A stretch of 8,034 nucleotides of DNA from Veillonella sp. AM51-8BH (GTDB taxonomy: Bacteria; Bacillota; Negativicutes; Veillonellales; Veillonellaceae), in the NCBI RefSeq assembly GCF_003463825.1, contig NZ_QSDY01000075.1, positions 1 through 8,034 of the forward strand. Direction: 5' to 3'. Positions 1-5,564 of this stretch are shown here, in pieces; the stretch's first letter is position 1, and each line of letters begins with the position of its first letter. The position numbers were made by a program, and so were the translations under genes. Below the pieces are notes generated by a model. That model saw only the letters and a list, made by a program, of their open reading frames with translations, ran no database searches and was not told where the DNA came from.

Positions 1-3
1 ATG

Positions 4-31
4 TATTCTGTACAAACAATATTCTATACAA
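4..31. repeat. Two 12-bp direct repeats, 16 bp apart start to start
   Basis: TATTCTGTACAA (4-15) and TATTCTATACAA (20-31) differ at one base. They lie in the AT-rich region about 125 bp upstream of the glycosyltransferase gene. Spaced direct repeats of this kind can be binding boxes for a dimeric or tandem-binding regulator, but no known box was recognised and the region is so AT-rich that chance is a serious alternative. Confidence 0.3.
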
Positions 32-34
32 TAT

Positions 35-57
35 ATTATTTCATAAATAATTTTTTT
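35..57 (+). terminator. AU-only hairpin followed by T7, possible weak terminator
   Basis: ATTATTT (35-41) and AAATAAT (45-51) form a perfect 7-bp inverted repeat around the loop CAT, and the T run 51-57 follows directly. The shape is that of a rightward intrinsic terminator for a gene left of the window. The stem has no G-C pair, so it would be weak and may be no more than AT-rich sequence. Confidence 0.25.
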
Positions 58-94
58 GTAACAATTTCCATATTGATAAAACCTTTATCTTTTA

Positions 95-127
95 TTGGTT
101 TAATTATTACACACCCTATAGTACAAT
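95..127 (+). promoter_or_regulatory. Candidate promoter of the glycosyltransferase gene
   Basis: Two overlapping sigma-A-like readings are possible: TTGGTT (95-100), a 16-bp spacer and TATAGT (117-122); or TTTAAT (99-104), a 17-bp spacer and TACAAT (122-127). Both would start transcription about 20-30 bases before the start codon. Neither -35 element is good, and the AT-rich context makes such matches common. Confidence 0.3.
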
Positions 128-156
128 AATATAAACTATGTAAGTAAGGAGTAATT

Positions 157-1773
157 ATGATTAACAATCACATGCTGCGCATAGGTGCGCTATTTTTATT
201 AACCGTACTAAGTTACGGTTTCTATAATGCCTATCTACCCATAACCGATCCCGTAGAATCCAACTATGTATTATCTGCTATTACAATGCTGAAACATAAC
301 TCATGGATATCACCCATGATATATGACCAAGTATGGTATGATAAACCGCCCCTCACCTATTGGGCGCTCATGATAAGCTATAAACTATTTGGCATATCTG
401 ACTTTACATCGCGTATACCGAATACACTCATTGCCAGTGGCAGTGTAGCGCTTATGTACCATCTTGTGTATCGCATTAAAGAGTCCACGCATATAGCAGT
501 AACAAGTGCCATACTTTTGTTTGGTGCCTTACAGTTCTGGTACATTTCTCACGCAGTCATAACAGACGGCTTCCTATTCTTCTTTTCACTAGCCATCTTC
601 GGCTATTCTTATCTAGCTTTCACCAAGAACGATAAACATTCCATGGTAAAAGCCTATGCGGCAGCAGCCTTAGCGGTCGTAACTAAAGGGCCCGTTGGTA
701 TTGTTCTGCCTGGATTAATACTATTACTATTCATTGCTGCACGATGGTTCACCCAAAAAGATAAGGATGAATACTCACGTGCTAAGGATATTACATTATT
801 ATTTAATCCTTTGGGAATTCTACTATTTATAGTTCTTGCCAGTCCATGGTACATCGCTATGTACTTGATTCACGGTCAAGAATTCATATCTGGTTTCCTA
901 GGGCTTCACAACATGGAGCGAGCACTTGTATCTGAGCACCCAAAATTCAATGTTTGGTATTATTACCTAATCATTGTCCCTCTTGCTCTATTACCATGGA
1001 CACCAGCCGTTATTTACCGACTCAAAAACATTACCTGGAAAAATAATTTTTATCTTCTCGGCGCTATCTGGTTTGTAGTAATTGTATTATTCTATTCACT
1101 AGTGGCCACAAAGTATATAACCTATACGTTACCAGCAATAATCCCATGTCTTATCTGGGGTGCTGAAGCTATCACAGCTAGCTTCCATAACAAGAGTACT
1201 AGTTTTAAATATATTGTGACGATTCCATTAGGCATATATACAATCTTATTCCTAGTAGCCAGCATCGCAACACCAGAATTAAATCCTATACCATTAATTA
1301 GTGCATTCGTATTACTAGTACTATTTGCACTAGTAGTAAAACGGTACAGACATAGCAACTTACCATTATCTATCTATTTAGCCACACCTTTAACTATTTT
1401 ATATACGGCAATCACAATAACTGTAACACCTATTTTATCTAATCAATCAGGGCTTCAATTCAAGCCATATATTAAGTCAAGTGCTCAACACACATATATA
1501 TATGGTACCTACTATACATCGATTGTATATTATACAAAAGATACACCAACTCAAGTATTTGTACATACTACAGATAATCCTGTATGGACAGCAGGCAAAA
1601 CATTGATGCCCACTATAACAGTAGAAGAGTTTGATACAAGGGTATCTAATGAAAAAGGTGCTATCATCATTGTGCCAAATAAATATAGTAAAGAATTTGC
1701 TAATTCACCAACCAATAACATAGCAACAGAAGTTGGAAAAACTAAATCGGCTAGCATTTATAAAATTCAATAA
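157..1773 (+). CDS. ArnT/PMT-like polytopic membrane glycosyltransferase (GT-C fold)
   Basis: Integral membrane protein of 538 residues, probably transferring a sugar from a polyprenyl-phosphate donor to a lipid or other envelope acceptor on the outer face of the inner membrane. The N-terminal hydrophobic helix (about 7-27) is followed by an acidic loop with Asp31 and Glu34 (DPVESNY), in the place of the DE motif that holds the catalytic Asp in ArnT and PMT enzymes. A YDKPP motif follows at 61-65, then HAVITD at 132-137, TKGPVG at 177-182 and TKYITYTLPAI at 318-328, all typical of the ArnT/PMT_2 superfamily. About a dozen hydrophobic segments run to about residue 427, and a soluble, probably extracytoplasmic, tail covers about 430-538. 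The start is supported by AAGGAG at 146-151, five bases before ATG, with an ATG-stop just upstream. It stands alone and converges on the ribosomal operon. The sugar and acceptor cannot be told from sequence; lipid A or another LPS part is a guess. Confidence 0.8.
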   Translation: MINNHMLRIGALFLLTVLSYGFYNAYLPITDPVESNYVLSAITMLKHNSWISPMIYDQVWYDKPPLTYWALMISYKLFGISDFTSRIPNTLIASGSVALMYHLVYRIKESTHIAVTSAILLFGALQFWYISHAVITDGFLFFFSLAIFGYSYLAFTKNDKHSMVKAYAAAALAVVTKGPVGIVLPGLILLLFIAARWFTQKDKDEYSRAKDITLLFNPLGILLFIVLASPWYIAMYLIHGQEFISGFLGLHNMERALVSEHPKFNVWYYYLIIVPLALLPWTPAVIYRLKNITWKNNFYLLGAIWFVVIVLFYSLVATKYITYTLPAIIPCLIWGAEAITASFHNKSTSFKYIVTIPLGIYTILFLVASIATPELNPIPLISAFVLLVLFALVVKRYRHSNLPLSIYLATPLTILYTAITITVTPILSNQSGLQFKPYIKSSAQHTYIYGTYYTSIVYYTKDTPTQVFVHTTDNPVWTAGKTLMPTITVEEFDTRVSNEKGAIIIVPNKYSKEFANSPTNNIATEVGKTKSASIYKIQ

Positions 1774-1832
1774 TCATAGCAAAAACTGGCTAATTGGTAT
1801 TGATAGATATCTACAAAATTTATTTCTATAAC

Positions 1833-1862
1833 AAAAAAGGCGTACCCGAGGGTACGCCTTTT
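1833..1862. terminator. Bidirectional intrinsic terminator between the glycosyltransferase gene and rplL
   Basis: GGCGTACC (1839-1846) pairs with GGTACGCC (1851-1858) around CGAG, an 8-bp GC-rich stem. A6 lies on the left (1833-1838) and T4 on the right (1859-1862), and these A and T bases extend the stem. On the minus strand the hairpin is followed by a U6 run, so it should end the rplL transcript about 15-40 bases after its stop codon. On the plus strand the U run is shorter but usable for the glycosyltransferase gene, which stops 60 bases earlier. Confidence 0.85.
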
Positions 1863-1875
1863 ATTATGGCTAGAA

Positions 1876-2244
1876 TTATTTCAATTCTACAGTTGCGCCA
1901 GCTTCTTCCAATTGAGCTTTCAAAGCTTCAGCTGCTTCAGTAGCTACGCCTTCTTTTACAGGTGCAGGAGCGCCATCAACGATAGCTTTAGCTTCTTTCA
2001 AGCCAAGACCAGTTGCTTCACGAACAACTTTGATTACGTTGATTTTGGATGCGCCAGCATCTTTCAAGATTACGTCGAAGGAATCTTTAGCAGCGCCGCC
2101 TTCAGCACCACCAGCAGCTGCTACAGCTACAGGAGCTGCTGCAGTTACGCCAAATTCTTCTTCAATTGCTTTTACAAGATCATTAAGTTCAAGAATAGTT
2201 GCTTCTTTCAATTCAGCAACGATGTTTTCAATGTTCAATGCCAT
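1876..2244 (-). CDS. rplL: 50S ribosomal protein L7/L12
   Basis: Stalk protein of the large subunit, 122 residues, the usual length. Dimers of it bind the C-terminal helix of L10 and recruit and stimulate the translational GTPases (IF2, EF-Tu, EF-G). The N-terminal dimerisation and L10-binding domain is about 1-30, the flexible Ala/Gly-rich hinge is about 34-52, and the factor-binding C-terminal domain is 53-122, with the conserved run [19 protein letters not shown] (72-90). GGAGG at 2254-2258 lies nine bases before ATG. It is the last gene of the operon, 70 bases after rplJ, and is followed by a terminator rather than rpoB. Its own strong ribosome binding site fits the need for several L12 copies per L10. 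Confidence 0.98.
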   Translation of the reverse strand: MALNIENIVAELKEATILELNDLVKAIEEEFGVTAAAPVAVAAAGGAEGGAAKDSFDVILKDAGASKINVIKVVREATGLGLKEAKAIVDGAPAPVKEGVATEAAEALKAQLEEAGATVELK

Positions 2245-2304
2245 TTTAGTTTTCCTCCATAAAATAGTTTATTGTATCAGTCTTAAGCGACCAATGAATA
2301 CTTC

Positions 2305-2323
2305 GCAGAAATTATTATTCTGC
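2305..2323 (-). other. Small hairpin over the rplJ stop codon
   Basis: GCAGAA (2305-2310) and TTCTGC (2318-2323) form a 6-bp stem whose 7-base loop contains the rplJ stop codon (2315-2317). It has no U run and so is not a terminator. It might set the boundary between rplJ and the much more highly translated rplL, but no function is established and it may be chance. Confidence 0.3.
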
Positions 2324-2821
2324 AGCTTCTGCTGGTTGAGCTTCTGCAACAGCTTTGACAGCGTATGCAACGTTGCGAACAGGAGCTTGCAATACGGAAA
2401 GCAACATGGAAAGCATGCCTTCGCGGTTTGGAAGACTTGCAATTGCTTTAACGCCTGCAGCATCCATCACTTCGCCTTCAACGATACCAGCTTTAACTGT
2501 TACAACTTCTTTCTCAGTAGTTTTGATGAATTGTTCGATTACACGAGCAGGTGCAACAGCATCTTCTTTAGAAGTAGCCAATGCAGTTGGACCTTCTAAA
2601 TGCTCAGCGAAACCTTCAAGATTCAATTCATTTGCAGCAATGCGAGTCAAAGTATTTTTGATTACTTTGTATTCAACGCCTTCAGCCAACATTTTGCGGC
2701 GAAGATCAGTTGCTTGCGCAACAGTCAAACCAGTGTAACCAATCAATACAGCGCCTTTTGCTTCAGAAAGAGTTTCTTTCATTTGAGCAACGATTGCTTT
2801 CTTTTGTTCAGTGACAGCCAT
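2315..2821 (-). CDS. rplJ: 50S ribosomal protein L10
   Basis: L10 anchors the L12 dimers to the ribosome next to L11 on 23S rRNA, and as the L10-L12 complex it also controls its own mRNA. The protein has 168 residues, the normal length. The N-terminal rRNA-binding domain carries the conserved run YTGLTVAQATDLRRKM (29-44) followed by YKVIKNTL (51-58); the helical C-terminal end (about 134-168, Ala- and Glu-rich) is the L12 dock. The frame is open 43 codons further upstream to 2950, but that part is the leader RNA. The start at 2821 is fixed by a perfect AAGGAGGT at 2828-2835, six bases before ATG, and by the match of MAVTEQKKAIV to the family N-terminus. It is separated from rplA by a 172-base regulatory leader and is followed by rplL. 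Confidence 0.97.
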   Translation of the reverse strand: MAVTEQKKAIVAQMKETLSEAKGAVLIGYTGLTVAQATDLRRKMLAEGVEYKVIKNTLTRIAANELNLEGFAEHLEGPTALATSKEDAVAPARVIEQFIKTTEKEVVTVKAGIVEGEVMDAAGVKAIASLPNREGMLSMLLSVLQAPVRNVAYAVKAVAEAQPAEAAE

Positions 2822-2871
2822 TAGATTACCTCCTTGTAGATTTTTTGGTGCTCTATGTACTATCTTAGCGT

Positions 2872-2902
2872 AAAAACGACCCCATCGCACGCGATGAGGT
2901 CG
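2872..2902 (-). terminator. Attenuator terminator in the rplJ leader
   Basis: On the minus strand CGACCUCAUCG (2902-2892) pairs with CGAUGGGGUCG (2887-2877) over 11 bp, one of them a U-G wobble, around the 4-base loop CGUG. The run UUUUU (2876-2872) follows at once. It lies 51 bases before the rplJ start, after rplA, so it can stop read-through from rplA before rplJ-rplL. Confidence 0.85.
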
Positions 2903-2980
2903 AACTAGTCCTAGATTATCTAGTGTCAGCCTCAGCGGGCGGATTTTCATCCATTATACATACCAGCCGTCTACAGCTAA
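2872..2980 (-). promoter_or_regulatory. L10 leader: attenuator RNA of rplJ-rplL
   Basis: Three structures can be read in the minus-strand RNA. First, an L10-binding-type fold: UUAGC (2976-2980) with GCUGA (2932-2936), enclosing the family-like UGUAGA bulge, a GG/CC-rich helix and a GGAU-GAAA-AUCC hairpin (2941-2952) with a GNRA loop. Second, an antiterminator pairing 2920-2934 with 2895-2908, whose strongest parts are UGAGG/CCUCA and CUAG/CUAG. Third, a terminator at 2872-2902. The antiterminator shares UGA with the first fold and shares CCUCA with the terminator, so L10-L12 binding should favour termination. This is the logic described for the Bacillus subtilis rplJL leader. The fold was drawn by eye; the resemblance to the L10 leader family is from memory. 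Confidence 0.82.
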
Positions 2981-2993
2981 GAGACATATGTGA

Positions 2994-3704
2994 TTATTGC
3001 TCTTTTGTAACGTTGCTCAATTTGAACACGTTCAAAGGCACACCAGGGCCCATTGTAGCGGACAAGGTTACAGATTTAATGTATTGACCTTTAGCTGCTA
3101 CAGGTTTAGCCTTGATAATAGTATCAACGATTGTACGGTAGTTGTCAAGTAATTTTTCTTCATCGAAGGACGCTTTACCGATGGAGCAAGAGACAATACC
3201 TGCTTTATCAGTACGGTATTCGATTTTACCAGCTTTGATTTCGTTTACTGCACGAGCAACGTCTGGAGTTACTGTACCAACTTTAGGGTTTGGCATCAAG
3301 CCTTTAGGACCCAAGATTTTACCAAGACGGCCAACTTGACCCATCATGTCTGGTGTAGCAACTACTACGTCGAAGTCGCTCCAACCACCTTGGATTTTAG
3401 CTACTAACTCTTCAGAACCTACGAAATCTGCACCAGCTTCTTCAGCTGCTTTAATATTGTCGCCTTTTGCGAATACAAGAACGCGTTTAGTTTTGCCAGT
3501 ACCATGAGGCAATACTACTGCACCACGAACTTGTTGATCAGCGTATTTAGGGTCGACATTCAAGTTGAAAGCGATTTCAACTGTTTCATCGAAATTTGCA
3601 GTTGCAGTTTTCTTAACCAACTCGATTGCTTCTACTGGTTCGTAGAACTTACCAGCTTCAATAAGTTTTACTGCCTCAGCGTATTTCTTACCTACTTTTG
3701 CCAT
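2994..3704 (-). CDS. rplA: 50S ribosomal protein L1
   Basis: L1 forms the mobile stalk beside the E site, helps release deacylated tRNA, and represses translation of its own operon by binding an mRNA copy of its rRNA site. It has 236 residues, close to the usual 230. Domain I is made of both termini, and the inserted domain II spans about 67-160. The family signature is seen as [20 protein letters not shown] (121-140), followed by KVGTVT. The start has AAGGAGG at 3713-3719, eight bases before ATG. The gene follows rplK after 76 bases that contain a candidate L1-binding hairpin, and it is followed by the L10 leader. Confidence 0.98.
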   Translation of the reverse strand: MAKVGKKYAEAVKLIEAGKFYEPVEAIELVKKTATANFDETVEIAFNLNVDPKYADQQVRGAVVLPHGTGKTKRVLVFAKGDNIKAAEEAGADFVGSEELVAKIQGGWSDFDVVVATPDMMGQVGRLGKILGPKGLMPNPKVGTVTPDVARAVNEIKAGKIEYRTDKAGIVSCSIGKASFDEEKLLDNYRTIVDTIIKAKPVAAKGQYIKSVTLSATMGPGVPLNVFKLSNVTKEQ

Positions 3705-3721
3705 TATAATATCCTCCTTAT

Positions 3722-3747
3722 GTGGTCAAACGGGAATTCCCTCCCAC
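3722..3747 (-). promoter_or_regulatory. Candidate L1-binding hairpin in the rplA leader
   Basis: The minus-strand RNA reads GUGG-GA-GGG-AAUU-CCC-GUUUGA-CCAC: an outer 4-bp helix, an asymmetric internal loop (GA opposite GUUUGA) and an inner stem. The hairpin ends two bases before the rplA Shine-Dalgarno sequence (3713-3719), so protein bound here would block ribosome entry. It shares GUGGGAGG at the 5' side, CCGUU in the middle and ACCAC at the 3' side with the hairpin before rplK. The assignment to L1 rests on family knowledge that L1 represses its operon through an mRNA mimic of its rRNA site. Confidence 0.65.
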
Positions 3748-3751
3748 CGAT

Positions 3752-3768
3752 TTGCGCCTTATGCGCAA
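3752..3768 (-). other. Hairpin just after the rplK stop codon
   Basis: TTGCGC (3752-3757) pairs with GCGCAA (3763-3768) around a 5-base loop, 12 bases after the rplK stop. No U run follows, so it is not an intrinsic terminator. It lies directly before the candidate L1 site and may belong to the same leader fold or protect the upstream message. Confidence 0.45.
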
Positions 3769-3780
3769 GTCGTACGCTTA

Positions 3781-4206
3781 TTAGTCAACGATTTCAATGC
3801 CCATGCTGCGAGCAGTACCTTCTACCATGCGCATACCTTGTTCTACGGTATTAGCATTCAAGTCAGGCATTTTCAATTCAGCAATTTCACGAACTTTATC
3901 GCGACCTACTTTTGCTACTTTATCACGGTTAGGTACACCAGAACCTTTTGGAATACCTGCAGCTTTTTTCAATAATACTGCAGCTGGTGGAGTCTTAGTG
4001 ATGAAGTCGAAGCTACGATCTTCATATACGTTAATAACTACTGGGATAATTAAGCCAGCTTGTTTAGCAGTACGTTCGTTGAATTCTTTTGTGAAAGCAA
4101 CGATGTTAACACCTGCTTGACCTAGTGCAGGACCAACTGGTGGTGCTGGAGTAGCTTTAGCGGCTTCAATTTGTAGTTTTACTTGTTTAACTAATTTCTT
4201 AGCCAT
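3781..4206 (-). CDS. rplK: 50S ribosomal protein L11
   Basis: L11 binds the GTPase-associated centre of 23S rRNA with L10, where elongation factors, release factors and RelA act, and where thiostrepton binds at the L11-rRNA interface. It has 141 residues, the standard length. The N-terminal domain contains the Pro-rich segment [13 protein letters not shown] (22-34). The C-terminal rRNA-binding domain starts at about 70 and carries the family signature region around [22 protein letters not shown] (115-136). The ribosome binding site AGGAGG (4218-4223) is 11 bases from ATG, a little far. It follows nusG after 103 bases that hold the second candidate L1 site, and the end of nusG contains a possible internal promoter for it. 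Confidence 0.98.
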   Translation of the reverse strand: MAKKLVKQVKLQIEAAKATPAPPVGPALGQAGVNIVAFTKEFNERTAKQAGLIIPVVINVYEDRSFDFITKTPPAAVLLKKAAGIPKGSGVPNRDKVAKVGRDKVREIAELKMPDLNANTVEQGMRMVEGTARSMGIEIVD

Positions 4207-4237
4207 GGGTAATTAAACCTCCTATGCTTATACTGTG

Positions 4238-4263
4238 GTGGTAACGGATATATATCCTCCCAC
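4238..4263 (-). promoter_or_regulatory. Candidate L1-binding hairpin in the rplK leader
   Basis: The minus-strand RNA reads GUGG-GA-GGAU-AUAU-AUCC-GUUA-CCAC: an outer 4-bp helix, an asymmetric internal loop (GA opposite GUUA) and an inner stem. It lies 14 bases before the rplK Shine-Dalgarno sequence. The position before rplK is the classical place of the L1 translational operator. The loop sequences, not just the helices, are shared with the hairpin at 3722-3747, which argues for a common protein ligand. Confidence 0.7.
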
Positions 4264-4297
4264 TGGCAACCAAAATCGATTGCTCTTTTTTAGAGTT

Positions 4298-4326
4298 ATA
4301 ATATATATATTAAAGAGTTTTCTCAA
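4298..4326 (-). promoter_or_regulatory. Candidate internal promoter for rplK-rplA
   Basis: On the minus strand TTGAGA (4321-4326) and TATTAT (4298-4303) are separated by 17 bp, five of six matches to each sigma-A consensus hexamer. The -35 lies in the last codons of nusG. Transcription would start near 4291, giving a leader of about 85 bases that includes the candidate L1 hairpin. A separate rplKA promoter after nusG is known in Escherichia coli, so the location makes sense. Confidence 0.55.
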
Positions 4327-4846
4327 TTTGAGAGAACTCTACCTCTACCTCGGTATCTCGGTTGAACATTTCCACATTAAGTTTCAATGTTCCTTTTTCA
4401 GGGTTAAGTTCGGTAATAACACCTAGTTTATCTTCAAAGGCCCCGGACGTAATGCGTACCGTTTCACCAACTTCGACATCGATGTTGATGTTTGGTTTCT
4501 TATCCAAGCCCTGAGACTTAAGTATATGTTCTACTTCGGAATCAGAAAGTGGAACTGGTTTAGTGGCAGAGCCAACGAAACCTGTTACACCTGGTGTGTT
4601 GCGCACAACATACCAAGAACGGTCGTTAACTTCCATTTCAACCAATACGTACCCAGGAAATATCTTACGTTTTACTACTTTTTTAACCCCATCTTTTTCG
4701 TCAATTTCGTCTTCAAGAGGTACCAAAATTCGGCTAATCACATCTTGTAGACCCATAGACTGAACTTTAAGTTCAAGAGTGGTTTTAACTTTATTTTCGT
4801 AGCCTGAATAGGTATGAATTACATACCACTTCTTATCTGCTTCCAT
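4310..4846 (-). CDS. nusG: Transcription elongation and antitermination factor NusG
   Basis: NusG binds the clamp of RNA polymerase, affects pausing and processivity, and links transcription to translation or to Rho. It has 178 residues, the normal length. The NGN domain is about 5-107, with KWYVIHTYSGYENKV at 6-20 and KIFPGYVLVEM at 61-71. The KOW domain is about 124-176, with VGETVRITSGAFEDKLGVI at 126-144. The start follows AAGGGGG (4854-4860), whose first bases lie in the secE stop codon (4859-4861), so nusG is probably translationally coupled to secE 12 bases upstream. The gene order secE-nusG-rplK-rplA is one of the most conserved in bacteria. Confidence 0.98.
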   Translation of the reverse strand: MEADKKWYVIHTYSGYENKVKTTLELKVQSMGLQDVISRILVPLEDEIDEKDGVKKVVKRKIFPGYVLVEMEVNDRSWYVVRNTPGVTGFVGSATKPVPLSDSEVEHILKSQGLDKKPNINIDVEVGETVRITSGAFEDKLGVITELNPEKGTLKLNVEMFNRDTEVEVEFSQIEKTL

Positions 4847-4858
4847 GAAATGGCCCCC

Positions 4859-5080
4859 TTATCCAACAAAGTGCAACAACGTATTAAAAAGTTGGGCAAA
4901 GACTGCATCAAGTATATAAATAATAAAGGCGATGAAAATCGTCACTAAGAATACTACTATTGTATAATTGATGAGTTCTTTTTTTGTTGGCCAGACTACT
5001 TTTTTAAGTTCAGCTTTCACACCGCGGAAGAATTTTCCAAATCCACCACGCTGCTGCACTGCTGAGTTAGACTTTGCCAT
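4859..5080 (-). CDS. secE: Preprotein translocase subunit SecE
   Basis: SecE clamps SecY in the inner-membrane export channel and is essential for Sec secretion. It is the short form with one transmembrane helix, 73 residues, as usual in Firmicutes. The conserved amphipathic segment GVKAELKKVVWPTKKEL is at 20-36, with the signature W30-P31-T32, and a single hydrophobic helix follows at about 39-60. The start at 5080 has GAGG at 5091-5094, ten bases from ATG. It is 41 bases after rpmG, and its stop codon overlaps the nusG ribosome binding site. Confidence 0.96.
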   Translation of the reverse strand: MAKSNSAVQQRGGFGKFFRGVKAELKKVVWPTKKELINYTIVVFLVTIFIAFIIYILDAVFAQLFNTLLHFVG

Positions 5081-5121
5081 TGTTTCACATCCTCAAATCA
5101 ACAGGTAATGAATGATAAGAA

Positions 5122-5271
5122 TTATTTTGTTTCACGGTGTAATGTATGTTTACCGCAGAATTTGCAATATTTCATCATTTCAATACGATCAGGATTGTTC
5201 TTTTTGTTCTTGTTCGTTTGATAGTTACGTTGTTTGCAATCTGTGCAAGCTAAAGTAATGGCATTACGCAT
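5122..5271 (-). CDS. rpmG: 50S ribosomal protein L33, zinc-binding form
   Basis: Small 50S protein near the E site. The frame encodes only 49 residues, the expected size, and begins [19 protein letters not shown]. Two zinc-ribbon pairs are visible, Cys9-x2-Cys12 and Cys36-x2-Cys39 ([14 protein letters not shown] at the end), so this is the Zn-containing type. Such organisms can carry a Cys-less paralogue that replaces it under zinc shortage; none is in this window. GAGGTG at 5279-5284 lies seven bases before ATG. It is the first gene of the operon, with the promoter about 75-100 bases upstream. rpmG-secE-nusG is a common order in Firmicutes. Confidence 0.96.
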   Translation of the reverse strand: MRNAITLACTDCKQRNYQTNKNKKNNPDRIEMMKYCKFCGKHTLHRETK

Positions 5272-5344
5272 CCGGATACACCTCGCTTTTTATTTACTAA
5301 AATCTGTCTCTTGTACTCGAAAACGCTCGACTACATACTAAAGA

Positions 5345-5373
5345 AATATATCATACGTAGCAAGCAATGTCAA
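5345..5373 (-). promoter_or_regulatory. Main promoter of the rpmG-secE-nusG-rpl operon
   Basis: On the minus strand TTGACA (5368-5373) is a perfect -35, followed by a 17-bp spacer and the -10 TATATT (5345-5350), preceded by TGA as an extended -10. The A/T run just upstream of the -35 could act as an UP element. The start would be near 5338, about 67 bases before rpmG. This is the best promoter in the window and fits a highly expressed ribosomal operon. Confidence 0.88.
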
Positions 5374-5375
5374 GA

Positions 5376-5394
5376 TTTTTGAGCAACTCAAAAA
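5376..5394. repeat. Perfect 8-bp inverted repeat next to the rpmG -35
   Basis: TTTTTGAG (5376-5383) and CTCAAAAA (5387-5394) are separated by CAA, and the repeat ends two bases from the -35 element. It overlaps the U run of the hairpin at 5390-5415. It could be an operator, part of a compound terminator, or simply the A and T tracts of an UP element. Confidence 0.4.
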
Positions 5395-5415
5395 AGCCAG
5401 GCACATGTACCTGAC
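5390..5415 (-). terminator. Second terminator-like hairpin downstream of norB
   Basis: In minus-strand RNA GUCAGGUA (5415-5408) pairs with UGCCUGGC (5403-5396) over 8 bp with two G-U wobbles, around CAUG, and is followed by UUUUUU (5395-5390). On the plus strand the stem is broken by two mismatches, so it is directional. It lies 15 bases after the norB terminator and just before the rpmG promoter, so it looks like a backup that insulates the ribosomal operon. Confidence 0.65.
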
Positions 5416-5429
5416 AGGGATAGTATAAC

Positions 5430-5464
5430 AAAAAATGGCGTTCCTTGTCTAGAAAGGACGCCAT
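5430..5464 (-). terminator. Intrinsic terminator of norB
   Basis: In minus-strand RNA AUGGCGU (5464-5458) pairs with ACGCCAU (5441-5435), and CCUU (5457-5454) pairs with AAGG (5446-5443), with one bulged A and a 7-base loop. U6 (5435-5430) follows. It lies 135 bases after the norB stop, leaving an unusually long 3' untranslated region. A promoter-like TAGACA-18 bp-TATACT (5422-5451) overlaps it but is weak. Confidence 0.8.
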
Positions 5465-5540
5465 AATATGGTACTAAATCATCACATATTTTTCATACAT
5501 TTTATGCTGTTAACTCATACAGTTAAATAGAATTAATAAT

Positions 5541-5564
5541 ATGATTTAATACCCATTAAATCAT
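5541..5564. repeat. Perfect 10-bp inverted repeat in the norB 3' region
   Basis: ATGATTTAAT (5541-5550) and ATTAAATCAT (5555-5564) flank ACCC with no mismatch. As RNA it is an AU-rich hairpin without a U run; as DNA it has the size of a dimeric regulator site. It lies 35 bases after the norB stop codon, a strange place for an operator, so an RNA stability element is more natural. Confidence 0.5.

Noticed and set aside
2030..2824. Long plus-strand reading frames opposite rplJ and rplL
   Set aside because: They are antisense shadows of two unmistakable ribosomal protein genes; their products are low-complexity Ser/Ala/Cys/Phe-rich and lack ribosome binding sites.
2822..2950. A 43-codon in-frame extension of rplJ starting at 2950
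   Set aside because: It covers the attenuator terminator and antiterminator, does not match the L10 family, and the start at 2821 has a perfect ribosome binding site.
5422..5451. A promoter (TAGACA-18 bp-TATACT, minus strand) for a small RNA between the two terminators
   Set aside because: Its start would fall right at the second hairpin, leaving almost no transcript, and its -35 lies in the terminator stem; the match is weak.
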